64,000 nucleotides of DNA from NCBI GenBank assembly GCA_039881045.1, contig JAYWVB010000021.1, forward strand, positions 124,001-188,000, in the 5' to 3' direction. Shown in pieces: positions 1 through 12,231 of this stretch. Each line of letters begins with the position of its first letter. The first letter of the stretch is position 1. Made by a program: the position numbers and the translations under genes. Under the pieces are notes generated by a model, which had not been told where the DNA came from, searched no databases, and saw nothing but the letters and a program-made list of their open reading frames with translations. This DNA comes from Chaetomium olivaceum. Its lineage: Eukaryota; Ascomycota; Sordariomycetes; Sordariales; Chaetomiaceae.

Positions 1-2335
1 CTGCAGACTGGTCTTCCTTTCCGGCGAACCCGACTTCCTTTGCCGCGAACTCGAACGGCCCGGTTAATATTGGATCGCTTCCGACCTTTGACATGCCTCA
101 ACCCTCGTTCGACCTCGTATTACCATTTCAGACAGATCTCCTTGCTCAGTTTATGCCGCCTGCTGCCCCGGGCTTGAGTCAACTAGCCGACGGGAATGCT
201 TCATATGCCCTCTCTCCCCCCAACCTTTCCGACGCACTCAATCCGTTCAATTTTATTCCCCAGGATGGCGCCTTTGGGTCTTTGAACGAGGGCCATACTC
301 CCTCGTGGCCCAACGCTCTCGTCGACGGCACCGCTGATGGCCATTACGGGCGATCCGGCTCGACAGTCTCCACAGATTCCGCAGCCCCGAATTTCACCGC
401 TCCGGTTTCCTCGCCGCCAGGGAAACGCCGGCCAGCACAACGAGCAAAAACACCGCCGACACCATTGGCAATCGTCCAGTATGAACCCCCCACCAGCACG
501 GACGCAAAGTCGTCGAGGAAACGGCCCGCCCCGGAAGAAATTGCACCCCAGGGAATGGCTTCCCATACTCTTCGCGAAGTATCGGTACGCAATGAGCTGG
601 GAGAAGTCAAGGCGACCATAATGACGTTCGGGAACCGGCCCAAAACTAGGGCTGTCTTTACTGAGAAGAAGCGCCAGGACACAGCTCTAGCTAGGCGGAA
701 GGGGGTTTGCCAGAGATGCAAGAGATCCAAAAGACAGGTACTTGTCCCCCACCCCAGGCCTAGGATACCCGGCGTTAACCTTTCTTCAGTGTGATCTCGC
801 CCAAAAGGAGAGCCCTTACGTTAGCTGTACCCTCTGTAAAGATCACAGGGTTTACAAAAACGCCCCTCGACACCCTTGTTTCAAGATGAATTTGGCAGAC
901 ATACTCTTCTTCAGGTCAGGTGAGTTGTACCCCCATAGTCCTACATGTATTCTTGCGGCACCCACTGTCCGATATTCTCGATTCCCTCCTGCGTCTTTCT
1001 CAACCCTTGCGGTGTCATGACTTCCATTGTGCTTCAGAGTACTAATCACACTCAAGGCCCGGCACCAAACGAACCCTTCTTTACCAAGCGACTTAGAGTT
1101 TTACACGACCTCGGAGACCTATCCAAGCCAAACGTCCCCGCGAAGTTGTTGAAGCTCACACAACGCATCGGATCCCATCAGTTAATCGTTTACGCCTCGG
1201 AGTTTGTGCCGTCACCTGGCGATGTCATTTCTTACAAGTGGAAAGATCGCTCAGGAGAATTACATGAGCTACAGATGCCCCTTTATTGCCTCACGAATGT
1301 AGAGAAGATACATCATCAGATCCGCGAGTACATTACCGCGGCCAAATTGGCGTATCTCGCATCCGTCAAGAATGACGACGAACTGGCATGGATGACCATC
1401 TCCGCGGCTATGGACTATGCCCAACAAAATCCAGTAAGTCCCATGGGACTGATCTCATGCTGCTCTGCTGACTTTTCCAGGAATCTCTGGTTACCGACTC
1501 CCTCGACCTCTGGGCTATTTCACGCATGATCGAGATTCCTTGGGAGATGTGCGGACCTGAAACTCTCGGCGTCTCGCCGGTGACAGACCCTACAAGCCCT
1601 CACAAAGGAAGGGTTCCAATCCCACCCATCATGGATACCCAACTAGATCAGATAGTCATCAAGACTATCCTAACGCCCTTACGCAAGAAGCTCGTCAGCA
1701 AATTTGAGAGCCTCATTGCCCCTGCCAGGCGCGAGTCTTGGTGGGAGATTTACCTCTCTGCCTTCATCTTACTCAACCACATCGAACGGCTAGCAAGGCA
1801 CTCTGTCGACCACGCCAAAACGCACACAATGCCGGTGAGTAGAGAGAATTATATCTCGGGGTTAGACAACGTGCTAACTTAGTTTTGACAGCGCAAATAC
1901 TCCAACATCGAATTTCTGGAAGCAGCCTTCCACACAGCCAAGTCCATTCTCGCCCGCTTCCACTTTTTATGTAACGGATCCGTGCCGTTGAATATGGATT
2001 GGACGTCGCCTAGTCTAGCGGCCATGGCAAAACTCGAACCGAGCCAGGTTGAGCTCATGCAGAAGACTCAGGCTATGATCAAGGCAAGAGGTATTATCTC
2101 CCAGCCGCCACCCTTGCTTTCTTTTTGTTCCTAGCCATGCTAACTAACCGTCGACGCAGAGTCAGATGTTCTCCTTTTGAGGAAGTCGCACAAATACGAA
2201 AAGACATTGTATTGGGCCGGCCAGCTGTATACCGAAAACTTTGATACCTCGCCCGTACACGTCGTGGAGGAACTCGATGATACCGAGACAGAAACGGAGG
2301 AGGAAACCCAACCGGGGGTAAAGTCTGAAGAATAG
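1..2335 (+). CDS. Zn2Cys6-like fungal regulator, 5' end cut by window edge
   Basis: Six exons join in frame: 1-737, 790-919, 1057-1433, 1481-1834, 1892-2090 and 2160-2335, all with GT-AG introns. The frame is already open at base 1, and the first ATG (93) lies inside coding-looking sequence, so the true start may be upstream of the window. The first splice rebuilds a cysteine cluster, CQRCKRSKRQ joined to CDLAQKESPYVSCTLCKD, ending in a sixth Cys before FKMNLAD. Spacing is C-x2-C-x6-C-x10-C-x2-C-x13-C, which resembles a fungal binuclear zinc cluster with an over-long last loop. The N-terminal part is Pro/Ser-rich and disordered-looking; the C-terminal part is helical and ends in an acidic Glu/Thr-rich tail. 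A nuclear DNA-binding regulator is inferred; targets are unknown. Confidence 0.75.
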
Positions 2336-3208
2336 AGATGTAATTGCGGCAACGCAACCTTGCTTAATGTTGGTTCTACGGTGGTATACCTTACGATGGT
2401 GTTTTAGGGAGAGATACCCTTGGCTTCGAGTAGGAGTTTGGGACGTTGGGAGGGTTACAGGCGCAGGCTGGCTAGGTTCGGACACTCTCTGCTTGCTGTA
2501 TGGTATCGTCTCATCATGTTGCAGCGTTGGAATCTAGCTTTGGATTGGGAATGGCAGAATTCGTTTTGGTGCGTCGGCTTTTGATGCGGTATTGGTTTGA
2601 GGTTTCCCATGGTGGATGTGTGAAGAAAATCCGGCGTTGGGCGGGGGTAAACGGGCAGGGCAAAGAGAGACTAGATGAGGGGTCGTGTCAGGGTGACCTA
2701 GGGACAGTAGAATATTGGGTGTTAGTGGCTAGATAGCTTGTACATGGCTATGCTATCAGAGAGATGTGTGATGGACTGCTGAGGTTGAGGCTGCCGTTGA
2801 CTTGAGCTCTATTTTTACCTTAGAGAAATACATTCGGGCAGCAACTGAGCAGATCTAAGGCACGGGAATAGCAATGTTCCTCAATTTTCCATACAGCAGC
2901 AGACTATTTTGATGCAGCGCCAGGATTGTCACTTGCTTCCTTGCTTCCCTATTTGAACCCGATGTACATACGCCTTAGTAATTTAATCCACATGCGAGGG
3001 GAGGGGCTGCCGTTTTCTCCTTCCTTGGTCACACCATTCCGTTCTCCCCCGTTGGTATCTTCACAAACATGTCGCTTATGATCTCCTCCCAAAGTCAAAT
3101 TATCCACAATATTACCCATCCAACGCCAACCTGCGTAGAAAAGAAACCCATCCTTAGGTTGACGGACCAACCTCTCCACCTCTCCAGTCCCCCAAAGTGA
3201 GACCTAAC
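2336..3208. other. Intergenic, convergent 3' ends
   Basis: This stretch separates the stop of the zinc-cluster-like gene from the stop of the minus-strand histidine phosphatase, so it should carry both 3' UTRs. No coding exon, RNA gene or repeat could be supported. Confidence 0.5.
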
Positions 3209-5258
3209 TTAGCGCCGCTCAGTGACCGTCCACCGGCGCTTGGAGGCCGTGACATCTCGAAAGCGGTCCGCGTCGTCAGGCGGCCGTGGTGTGCCCCAGA
3301 GCCCACCGGACCCGCCGCCGAGCTGCTCCCGCTCGGGCTTCGGGGAACGTTCACTGGTCAGGCTGGGTCCACCGCTTGCTGACGAACCCAAGACGCTGTT
3401 CCCATTTGTCCCTTGGGTGGTGGTGCTCGATGCGGGTTTCGATTCTGCCGCGGGAGCGGGGGCGGAGGACGGAGCCACCGTTGTTGTCGCTTGCTTTTTA
3501 GGAGTCCCGAAGTTCAGTACGGGGCTGTCGTCCTCTTCGTCTTCGTCTGCAATGGGCGACCACAGACCGCTACTCCCAAGGCGTGTTAGATTTGACGGCC
3601 GTGTCGTTAGGAAAGACGTCACGCCGCTTCCAACAGTGATACCACCAGTGCTAGCACCGAAAGAAAGCCGAGGAACAGGCGACTCGTTCTTCGGACCCTG
3701 TCGAAAGGCCCCCAGGCCAGAGTTTGCCGGCGAGCTAGTCCTTCCGGGCCCATCGTTCCATGAAAAGCCGCTGGTAGATGTGGAGAATGACGCGTGACGT
3801 CCTCGGATGCCGTTAGGGGCTCCTGTTATGACAGGGGCCCTTGAGTTGGTCGGGGTATCTGTGGGAGATCGTAAGTGGTCGGTATTGGCAAATAGCTTAA
3901 GATCGTAGAGCTCGTGGACAGGCGGTGTCGTCCCAACTTCTTTGAGAGGGCCTAAGCTTTCTGTAACGGGCTTGCGGACTGCCATCGTGAGGGATGCCAT
4001 GCCAACATCCATCAAGACAGGTTGGTGGGTTATGGCGCCGATCAAGGCGTTGCAGCCGGCTCCATGAGAGACCATAATGACGATAGACTCGATTTCGACA
4101 TCGTCATCGTTTGAATCAGTGTCGGGTTCGGACCTCACACTCTTGGTCACCGGTCGGGTTGGCCTATCAGTCGTAGAATACCAGTCCACTAGACTTTGGG
4201 CGCCGGCACGGAACCGCTTGTGCATGGCTGCCCATTCTTCTGGGAAGGACCCGCCGTCACCCCAATCCAGCATGCTACGTGTGGAATGCCACTGATAGTC
4301 AACCATGACGCAGGCATCCCGAGCATGTGAGACGTATCCGGCTGGGATATTGTTGTTGCTGCTAATGGCATAATGAGGAACGGGCGAAACATAGCCGGTG
4401 TCTTCACCTCGCGGCTGTTGGTCCCTCTGGCCGCCGGCGCTGGAACCTGTCGCTGGGGAAGAAGCTAAGCTTGTCATGGACCCAAATTCCTCTTTCTGGC
4501 CGCTGCCGAACGGAGAAGCGGAACTCTCCCGAGCTGATGGACTCCAGAGCTGCCCCTGGGAGTTGGAATGGTGGTGCGAAACAGAGTTCGGGTAATGGGT
4601 GTAATCCTCCCGACGGAGGAGGTCGGCCTTGGCGCTGGCCAACATCATGACGGACTCCGGCGGCGGGGTGATGAACTCAAAGTAGCTAGGCGAGAGCCAT
4701 TCCCCGAGGAACGCATCCAGCCGCAACACGGATTTTCGGATATTGGCACCGGAGGGAATATTGGTAACGATAGTCGGCTTGGGACGGCCGTCTGTGGTGG
4801 AAACCGGAGTAGGAGACGTGGTTTGGGAGGAAGTCGGGGATTCGAACGGGGTTGAATCCTGTGCAAGGCCTGCGCTGATGGCAATTGAGGTTTGGATGCA
4901 GCGAAGAAATGGCGAGCTATGTAGAGCAACCTCGTATCTCTTGCGTTTTGGCTTCGCCGAGGCGTCGGCATTCTGGCTTCCGGCACGCTCATCTTCCTGG
5001 ACCCTCTCCCGTATTATCGATGCGATTCTGGCACCCAAGCTTTTTGCTTGCTGCCAGCCGCTGTATGTCAGAGGGGGGTCGTAGGGTGTCGGGGATGTAA
5101 GGTGCCATTGCTTGTCGGCGGCATCAAGTCGATAGCCGTGCCTACAGACTTGTCAGGACCTCTTGTTTGCGGCACGGCATCGGCCAACGCAGGTGTTGGC
5201 TTTGGAGTCGTGGGTTTGCTTACCTGACGACAAAAAGGTACGCTGGAGGGCGCCCCAT
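3209..5258 (-). CDS. Histidine phosphatase (phosphoglycerate mutase-like) family protein
   Basis: Two exons: 5224-5258 and 3209-5141, joined by a GT-AG intron, giving about 655 aa. The short first exon starts at an ATG at 5258 (MGRPPAYLFVV), and the splice completes the catalytic RHG signature (residues 12-14, VVRHGYRLDAAD), which fixes the exon model. Further family marks are HSSPFLRCIQT near residue 85 and a second active-site His in VSHGAGCNALIG near residue 370. The superfamily transfers phosphate through a phospho-histidine; fungal members of this length carry long low-complexity Ser/Thr/Pro tails, as seen here. The substrate is unknown. The gene is divergent from GPI8 across about 1.3 kb. 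Confidence 0.85.
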
Positions 5259-6539
5259 TGCAGCTTTTCTGTCGTATCAAACAAGACAGGTGTGGATTGG
5301 GGAAGGAAGGGCGGACAGGATTAGAGGAATGAGTTCTCGGCCTCAAGTGCGGATGGAAACGGTGCTATTAAGCTGGGTCGCGTCACACAAAGAAGACGGG
5401 TTGTTTGCGGTGATTGCCGGACTCCAGGTTCCTGCGAGCGCGGTTCTTTTGTGTTGGAGTGGGCCGGAAGGTTTTGACCGACAATAATGGGGATCGAGAT
5501 ATGCCGTTTTAAGGGTCTTGAATCATGAGCAATGAAGAGAAAGACCAACGCAGTGTGATCAAGTCACGCGCACCTCAAGAGGTCGAAGCTTTCGCGGCCA
5601 CTTGCGTTGGTTAACAGGCGCAGCGCGGGGGATGGCGGGGGAAGCTGCTGATGCGGCAGGGACTGTAGCAGGGGTTCAAATGCGACCTGAGAATTGCATG
5701 GTTCGTTCAGTAATCTGTAGGTGGGCCCACCTCCTGCTGCCCGTCTCAGGTCTCGCCGGATCCGAGCTGTCGGCGCTCATTCTTCTCAATTAGGTATGTA
5801 GGTAGTTTTCTTCTTTGGAGTTGTCATCATTTGGTAAATTAAGATAGATACCTTAGGCAGGCAGTTGTTTTGGTAAGCGCCAACATTCAATGTTTTAGCC
5901 TTTTGAGTCTGTACCCTGCACGGCGATCTCTGGAGTCTTCAAAAGATGGATACATGGGGTTTTGCTAACAACCAATTGCCTAACGTCACCGACGATTACT
6001 GACGGCATGCATTCGTATACCTATGCCTCACCACTCTGTTTCACTGAGCCACCTTACGACTACGTGATAACATCAGACCATGGAAGGTTAAGAATATGGC
6101 GTGGCTCTGTAGATCGAATGTCACCATGTCACCACATTCCTTGTTTTGGTCTGGGCTGGCTGGCATCACTCAACGAGCATTTCATGACTTTCAATGGTTG
6201 CAGGCTGTCACATGCTCGCTCCTTTGCCCGTGGCCTGCATGGGTGCTTCTTCAGCGGGGAACGGGCCGGAAAGAGGAGCCGATGGGGTCTGTGTCAGAAA
6301 GAATTGCCGATCCACCTCATTCCGGGGATCGCCCAGGGGCCGCTTATGTAACCGCCAAAGTGATCTGTCCCAGCGCAACGGCCGCGCCTGGCAACCCCTG
6401 TGTCGATGACAAACCACACGGAACCAACTTGCGAATCGACCGGCGCAATCGATGGAGAACACCCTGAACGAACTCAGGTGACGCCTTCGATCCCCAAACC
6501 GGAAAGTCGTTTCCTTTTACCATTCTTTTGACGCCCAAG
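5259..6539. other. Shared upstream region of histidine phosphatase and GPI8
   Basis: About 1.28 kb lies between two divergent start codons. Short open frames here look like chance frames, with no conserved motif. Short motifs of the type aggtatgtaggtag appear near 5790. Nothing else was recognised. Confidence 0.45.
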
Positions 6540-7780
6540 ATGAAACTCTCGGGCCTCTTCGGCCTGCCGGCGTTGTTGGCCACGGCGCTCCTGGCGCCCG
6601 CGACCCTCGTCGGAGCCGAACACACGAGTAATTGGGCAGTGCTAGTATGCACCTCGCGATTCTGGTTCAACTACCGGCATTTGGCGAATGTCCTGTCTAT
6701 GTATCGCACCGTCAAGCGGCTGGGCATCCCCGACTCGCAAATCATCCTCATGCTCCCCGACGACATGGCCTGCAACCCGCGCAACGCTTTTCCCGGGACA
6801 GTGTACTCGAACGCCGACCGCGCCGTCGATTTGTATGGAGACAACATTGAGGTGGATTATAGGGGATATGAAGTGACAGTGGAAAACTTCATCCGGTTGT
6901 TAACAGACCGCGTTGGAGAGGAGATGCCGCGCAGCAAGAGGCTTTTGACGGACGACCGAAGCAATATCCTGGTCTACATGACGGGTCATGGTGGAAACGA
7001 GTTTCTCAAGTTCCAGGATGCTGAGGAAATTGGTGCGTTTGATCTTGCCGACGCGTTCGAGCAGATGTGGGAGAAGAAGAGGTAAGTTGCAAGCGCTCTT
7101 CCGTCTAGAGGCGCTCGGAAGCTAACTCTACCAGATACAACGAGATCCTCTTCATGATCGACACCTGCCAGGCCAACACCATGTACAGCAAGCTTTACTC
7201 GCCCAACATTATTGCCACGGGCTCCTCTGAGCTCGACCAATCGTCTTACTCACACCACGCCGACAACGACATCGGCGTCGCCGTCATCGACCGTTACACA
7301 TACTACAACCTGGAGTTCCTCGAGACCGAGGTGCGCGATACGAGCAGCAAGAAGACGGTAGGCGACCTGTTTGACAGCTATACGTACGAGAAGATCCACT
7401 CCCACGCGGGCGTCCGCTACGACTTGTTCCGCGGCGGCGCCGACGCAGCGCGGAAGCGGCTCGTGACGGACTTTTTCGGGAATGTACAAAACGTCGAAGT
7501 CGATGCGGCTAAGAATACAACGGCTTTGGACGAGGACATTCTTGCGCTTAGCAGAACCATTGCGGCGCTGCACCGCAAAGCCGAGGAAGAGGAGGCTGCG
7601 CTTAAGAAGAATGTCAGTGGAGAGGCCGAGACGACGTCGCCCAGGCAGAAGAAGGTGCAGTTTGCCAAGCCGCTGACAGACGAGAACTGGTGGTCCAAGA
7701 AGATCCTCGGGGCGGCTGCGGTTGCCGGGTGCACAGCGCTCTGGGGGTTGAGTTCGCTTCTCGAAGGGTCGGGGAGGTAA
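6540..7780 (+). CDS. GPI8: GPI-anchor transamidase catalytic subunit
   Basis: Two exons, 6540-7081 and 7135-7780, with a GTAAGT donor and a gctaact branch site, give 395 aa (yeast Gpi8 is about 410). A signal peptide lies at residues 1-26 (MKLSGLFGLPALLATALL). The C13 cysteine-protease dyad is visible: His150 in YMTGHGGNEF and Cys192 in FMIDTCQANTM, the latter straight after the splice. A hydrophobic stretch near the C-terminus (LGAAAVAGCTALWGL) is the membrane anchor. The enzyme cleaves the C-terminal GPI signal of precursors in the ER lumen and transfers the preformed GPI anchor. ATG 6540 was chosen because the in-frame codon upstream is TTG. Confidence 0.95.
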
Positions 7781-8398
7781 GGGTTAATAACGGATGGTTT
7801 GCATTTCAGGAAATAATTATATACCAATATTACTAAGGCGCTGATTACCATGTGCAGTGAGATCATATTACCCCCTTCGCTTCAACCACATCCCCTACAC
7901 AACAGGAGATGAACAATACCTGAACCCGGAAACCTGGTTATCTGGATGCCCAGTCGCCCGTGTATCTATTAATTGTTAGAGGTAAGACAAGCGCAATATC
8001 GTCAGCCGTCACAAAAACAAGGAACAAAATCTTGCGTTTGCATGGCTGCAATTGATGACCCAGCAACGCGAGGCCAAAGCTCACCCGTGGCCGCCTTTTA
8101 TAACGAATGCAAACGGCGCCGGCGACGGAGGCCGGAAGGCGTTGCCCGCTCTCCTTCGTTCACCGCCATTGAGTCCAGCACGCGCCCCGCGCATTCGCGA
8201 TGGCGGTGCATTTCCGGCGCCAGGATCCCGTCCCCGATTTGAGGACGCGAACCAACTTTGCCCGACCCTCTCCCCTCGGTGCTGGCTCGGCTCGCTCATG
8301 CCGTCGTGGCCTCCCTCCTCTCCCCTCGAACCCCAGGATCCCCTTTCTCTCCACTTCCTCGTCGTTCTTCCTACTCCTAACGCACATCTTGACTCACC
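7781..8398. other. Promoter/5' UTR region upstream of TFIIIC gene
   Basis: The last 120 bases are CT-rich (cctttctctccacttcctcg and similar), typical of fungal transcription start regions. A plus-strand open frame starting at 8052 has the composition of GC-rich noncoding DNA and was not accepted. Confidence 0.45.
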
Positions 8399-11300
8399 AT
8401 GGCAGTGCAGCAACAGTTGCGCTTCTCGGACGTTGTTGCCCGGGATTCGCAGACAGCGGGAGCAACCGAAGTGGCGATGTCGATGTCTACGTAGGTATCT
8501 ATGTGGAAAGGGGACAATGTCCTGGCATGTGAAAGTGCAGGTCGGCAGTGAAAGATTTCTATGCAAAACCGAGATATCACATCAAATATGGGTTCGGAGC
8601 GGCACTGTACAGATTATGTATAACTTCCAAGGGTTAGGGTTATGTGCCACCCGCAATGGTGTTGATGTGGAACTGGACCTTTTCTTTCAACACCAGTTCG
8701 TAACTGCGCCAACAACCTCAATACTCTTGCACCGAAAATGCACCAAGTTCCGCTCCATCATCTCAGTGCGCCAATATTACCTATACACGGTAATACTTTC
8801 TCGAAATGAGCACGGTAACTTCAAGACCCAATAAACAGAAAGTGAGTGACCATTCCTCATTTCATCCCACTCAGAATACCATTTTTAGTAAACACCATAT
8901 GTATCATTTTGAACGACTTGGGCGGTCATTTCCTGTTGGAAATGTAACTTGACAGCCCTGATTTGATGAGATGGCTTTTGGCCGTCATTATCCTTTCAAC
9001 ATTGACTCCAGCGTTATTGACGACTGTAGCTGCGGCTGCCCTCTCCTTCTGCCATTGACTGACAAGAAACCAAAAGTTCCTCCCACTTCGGGAAATTACT
9101 GTCAACTCACGGCCACTCGTCAAGCGGGCAATACAGTTCTCATGCGATGGTGACCTAGCCGTCACGGCGGACGACTCTGTCCATGTCTTTGTCCCAGAAT
9201 TCCCCGACTTCTCTCGACGCCGAGAAAAGCTAAAGGCTCGCATCAATGGCCAGCAATATGCGGTTAACGATGACTCCTCGGATGAGGAGGAAGACGAGAA
9301 TGGAGGCCCGAGGAAATACAACCATCAAGCCCTCCGCGCTCAGTACTCCGAGGGCAGCAAGCACATGCCCGTGTCCTTCCCGCCTCTGGATCCGCGCGTC
9401 AACCGGGAACTTTTCGTGGCCCAAGATATTCGATTTCCTTATGAAGGCGCAGCCGAAGGCGATGTCGCGGACGCCGACAGCAACGACGAGTCTGCGGGCT
9501 CCGACGGTGCCTACGATTCCGAGGATGAAGACGACCAGGGCACCGGTTTGGGTTCCAACCGGCCCTATGGCGCTGGTTATGGGCCCATCACCGGAGTTGG
9601 AAGCAGTATGAACCACGTCGTGGGCATTGGCTGGTCTCCGTCCGGCTTGGGTGTCAATCGCCGTCCTGTTCTGGCCGTTTTGACAGGGTCCGGGACGCTC
9701 ACCATTTTCGGAGATGGCAGCGAGTTTGCTAACATCTTGCCGCGCGCCAACGAGGGGATGCTCCAGCGCCGCGAACTCAACTCGTGGGTCGTTCTCTGGG
9801 GTGTCGGCGAGCGCTTGATCGTGCCGGGCCAGCAGACCGAGGTGAGCGAGTATCTCCGAGGCTTCGCATGGGCCCGCGAGGTTGCGCCTGGGCAGGCCCT
9901 GCTTGCCACTGTCAACGACTTGAACGAGGTGGCTATCATCAGTGTGGAGTGTGTGTTCGTGACGGACGACACTAATTCCAGGGGCGACTACTCATTTCAG
10001 ACTGAACCCCGGGAAAATGTCATCTGGCTGGTGCGTGAGATCGCACGTTTCAAGGCGGAAGGGCCTCATAAAGCAACCAACGTGAGTTGCCCGTTTCTAA
10101 CCAGATGCTACTATACGTTAACACCCCCCGTCAGCCATTGGACCCAGACTTTGTCCCCTTCGGTACCTCGTTTGGCCTCAGATGGGGTCCGTGGCTCCAA
10201 ACTAAGGAGGCTCGCACCTGTGCGCTTTCTTTTATTGATCGCGGCTACGTCGGCTTCCGGAGTATCACAATCAAGGACCCCTGGGTTCGAGGCGAGCTTC
10301 CAAGCCTGGAGGTTGGGAACAGCGACATGTACGGCATGTGTGTCCACCTTTCGGTCGACGCGTTTGTGGAGTTCGAGGATGCGGTAAGCTGATATTGGCT
10401 TGGGTGACGGACATCTAACATCCATGCTGATACAAACTGCCAGATATGGACGCAAGGCCCCGTCACTTCCTGCCGAGGACTGATTGCCACTGGGTTCGAT
10501 CTCAAACAATTCGAGGTGAATCTTCTAGGGGGGGCGAGCCACCAGACAGAGAAACACAGCGTTTGGGATTGTCGCACCGTTTATCGCGAGGAGGATGAGC
10601 ATGCGTCCCAGAATCCTATCGCCGGTATGAACTAAGTTTTGCAGGAGTCTTCTGGTCTTTGCTAATGCCTGCAGACCTTGTCATTCACCCCCTAACCTTT
10701 CTGAGCCAACTTCGACTCCGCTCTACACACTCATCCGCCTATCCGCCACGGCCACCACCCATGATTGGTATCAGACGAATCTTCCTCCTTCCAACGATCC
10801 CGACCCCCGGCCACAATGGGTACGTACCATTGCGCAGAAACTCGAAGTCCGAGTCCCTGTCGACATGCACCTAACACGCAACTATGACGACAGCGGGTCA
10901 GAGGCTTCTGGCTCGGGGTCTGAGGATGAGGAGGATGAGCTAGATATGGATGGGGATCTTGAATCGCTCGGGGATGAGGAGGACATGGTCGATAGTGCTC
11001 AAGCCACAGTCCTCGAGATTCCCGAGATCCACCCCCATCGCTACCGCCTCCACGGCCTGACCCTCTCCCCCGGAGGCGGTGTCGCCGCTGTCCTTGCCAG
11101 CAACCATAGCACGCAGCGGCCCGAGCGCGGCGGCTGGCACACGGTGAGGTCCACCGTGATGTTTGGCCACAAGTCCCGGCGCCAGCGCCAAACCACCCAG
11201 GCGGCGCAGTCCGACTACGGCTACCCAATCGACCCACAGGTGATGAACACGCAAACGAACACCCACACCGCGGTGGTCAACCCGGACCACTACAGCCACC

Positions 11301-11731
11301 TCACAACCGAAGCGAAACTCTTTGACAACCTCTACGGCGGCGGCCCCGAAGTGCCCGGCGTGCACTACCACCCAACCCACACCCCCATCACCACCACCAC
11401 CGCCACCACCACCACCACAACAACAACAACAACCTCATCCCCCTCCCCCTCCTCCCCCACCAACGCAACCGACCGCCTCCGCGCCCTCTTCTTCCCCGCC
11501 CAGGCAACCCAAAAATGCGACCTCTGCGGTGCCGCCATGGACCAGCGGCGCGGCGGGCTCAGCGGGTGCCGGCACGGGCACTTCTTCGGGACGTGTGCGA
11601 CGTCCGGGCTGGCGGTGCAGACACCGGGCGCCACGCGCAGTTGTGGCGCGTGCGGCCTGCGCACGATGCGCGCCGAGGTGCTGGTGGCGAAGATGCCGCC
11701 GGATCTTGAGGGGGGCAGGGGGAGGAGGTGA
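8399..11731 (+). CDS. RNA polymerase III initiation factor TFIIIC subunit (TFIIIC90/Sfc9-like)
   Basis: The main exon runs to 10081 (KATN), followed by exons 10135-10383, 10444-10624 and 10675-11731. It opens with a conserved-looking LREITVNSRPLVKRAIQFS then DGDLAVTADDSVHVFVP, as in the N-terminal beta-propeller domain of TFIIIC_delta proteins. The C-terminus has the paired zinc-finger pattern of the family (KCDLCGAAM, GCRHGHFFGTC, TRSCGACGLRT). An acidic Glu/Asp/Ser segment lies in mid-protein and a Thr-rich tract is encoded by ACC/ACA repeats near 11390-11440. The first exon is uncertain: ATG 8399 with a donor at 8491, or ATG 8806 with a donor at 8842, both fit. A one-base lesion in the C run at 10688-10692 must be bridged to read through. 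The protein helps TFIIIC bind tRNA and 5S genes. Confidence 0.75.
11385..11440 (+). repeat. Coding ACC/ACA microsatellite (poly-Thr)
   Basis: A run of accaccacc then acaacaaca triplets lies inside the last TFIIIC exon and encodes about 16 threonines. The frame is kept. Such tracts vary in length between strains. Confidence 0.8.
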
Positions 11732-12231
11732 GGAGGCTGGTCGGGGAGGGGGTGTGTGGTGCGTGTGGGGGGAAGTTTTTGAGTTGATGAGATGGGAGAG
11801 GGGGGTTGGTTGTTTTTGAGGGGGGGAGAGGGTGTATGAATATGATGTGCTGGGGTAAATCGATTGTGGTTAACGGTCTCTTGCCTAGAGGGACACTCGT
11901 ATGAAAGCCCTGCCGTTGCCCCTGGACTGTATGTAGCCTGTCTATATTATAGATCTAGCGCAGACTCTTGCCGCGGTGTAATGCACTCTAGAACACATAA
12001 CTGCGAAAGCGACAAACCCGAAATGAACAAAAACAGAGTAAATGCCTCAAATCTAATGCTCAATATGAACCCAAACTCCTCCCGCTCTCTTCGGCATGCG
12101 AAATCCTTTACAGAACGAGGTATCAATGACACAAAATGCCGGCCCACACCCACACCGTCACAGTAAAGCCACACCACACGCCCGTCTCTCAGCGCGCAAC
12201 CCACACCGACACCCCCTTCAACTCCTCCTCC
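11732..12231. other. Intergenic, convergent 3' ends
   Basis: A G-rich stretch just after the TFIIIC stop is followed by ordinary noncoding DNA up to the stop codon of the carnitine carrier. No gene was seen. Confidence 0.45.

Noticed and set aside
8052..8834. 260-aa plus-strand frame upstream of TFIIIC
   Set aside because: Crosses the CT-rich promoter and start region in the wrong frame for TFIIIC and has no motif.
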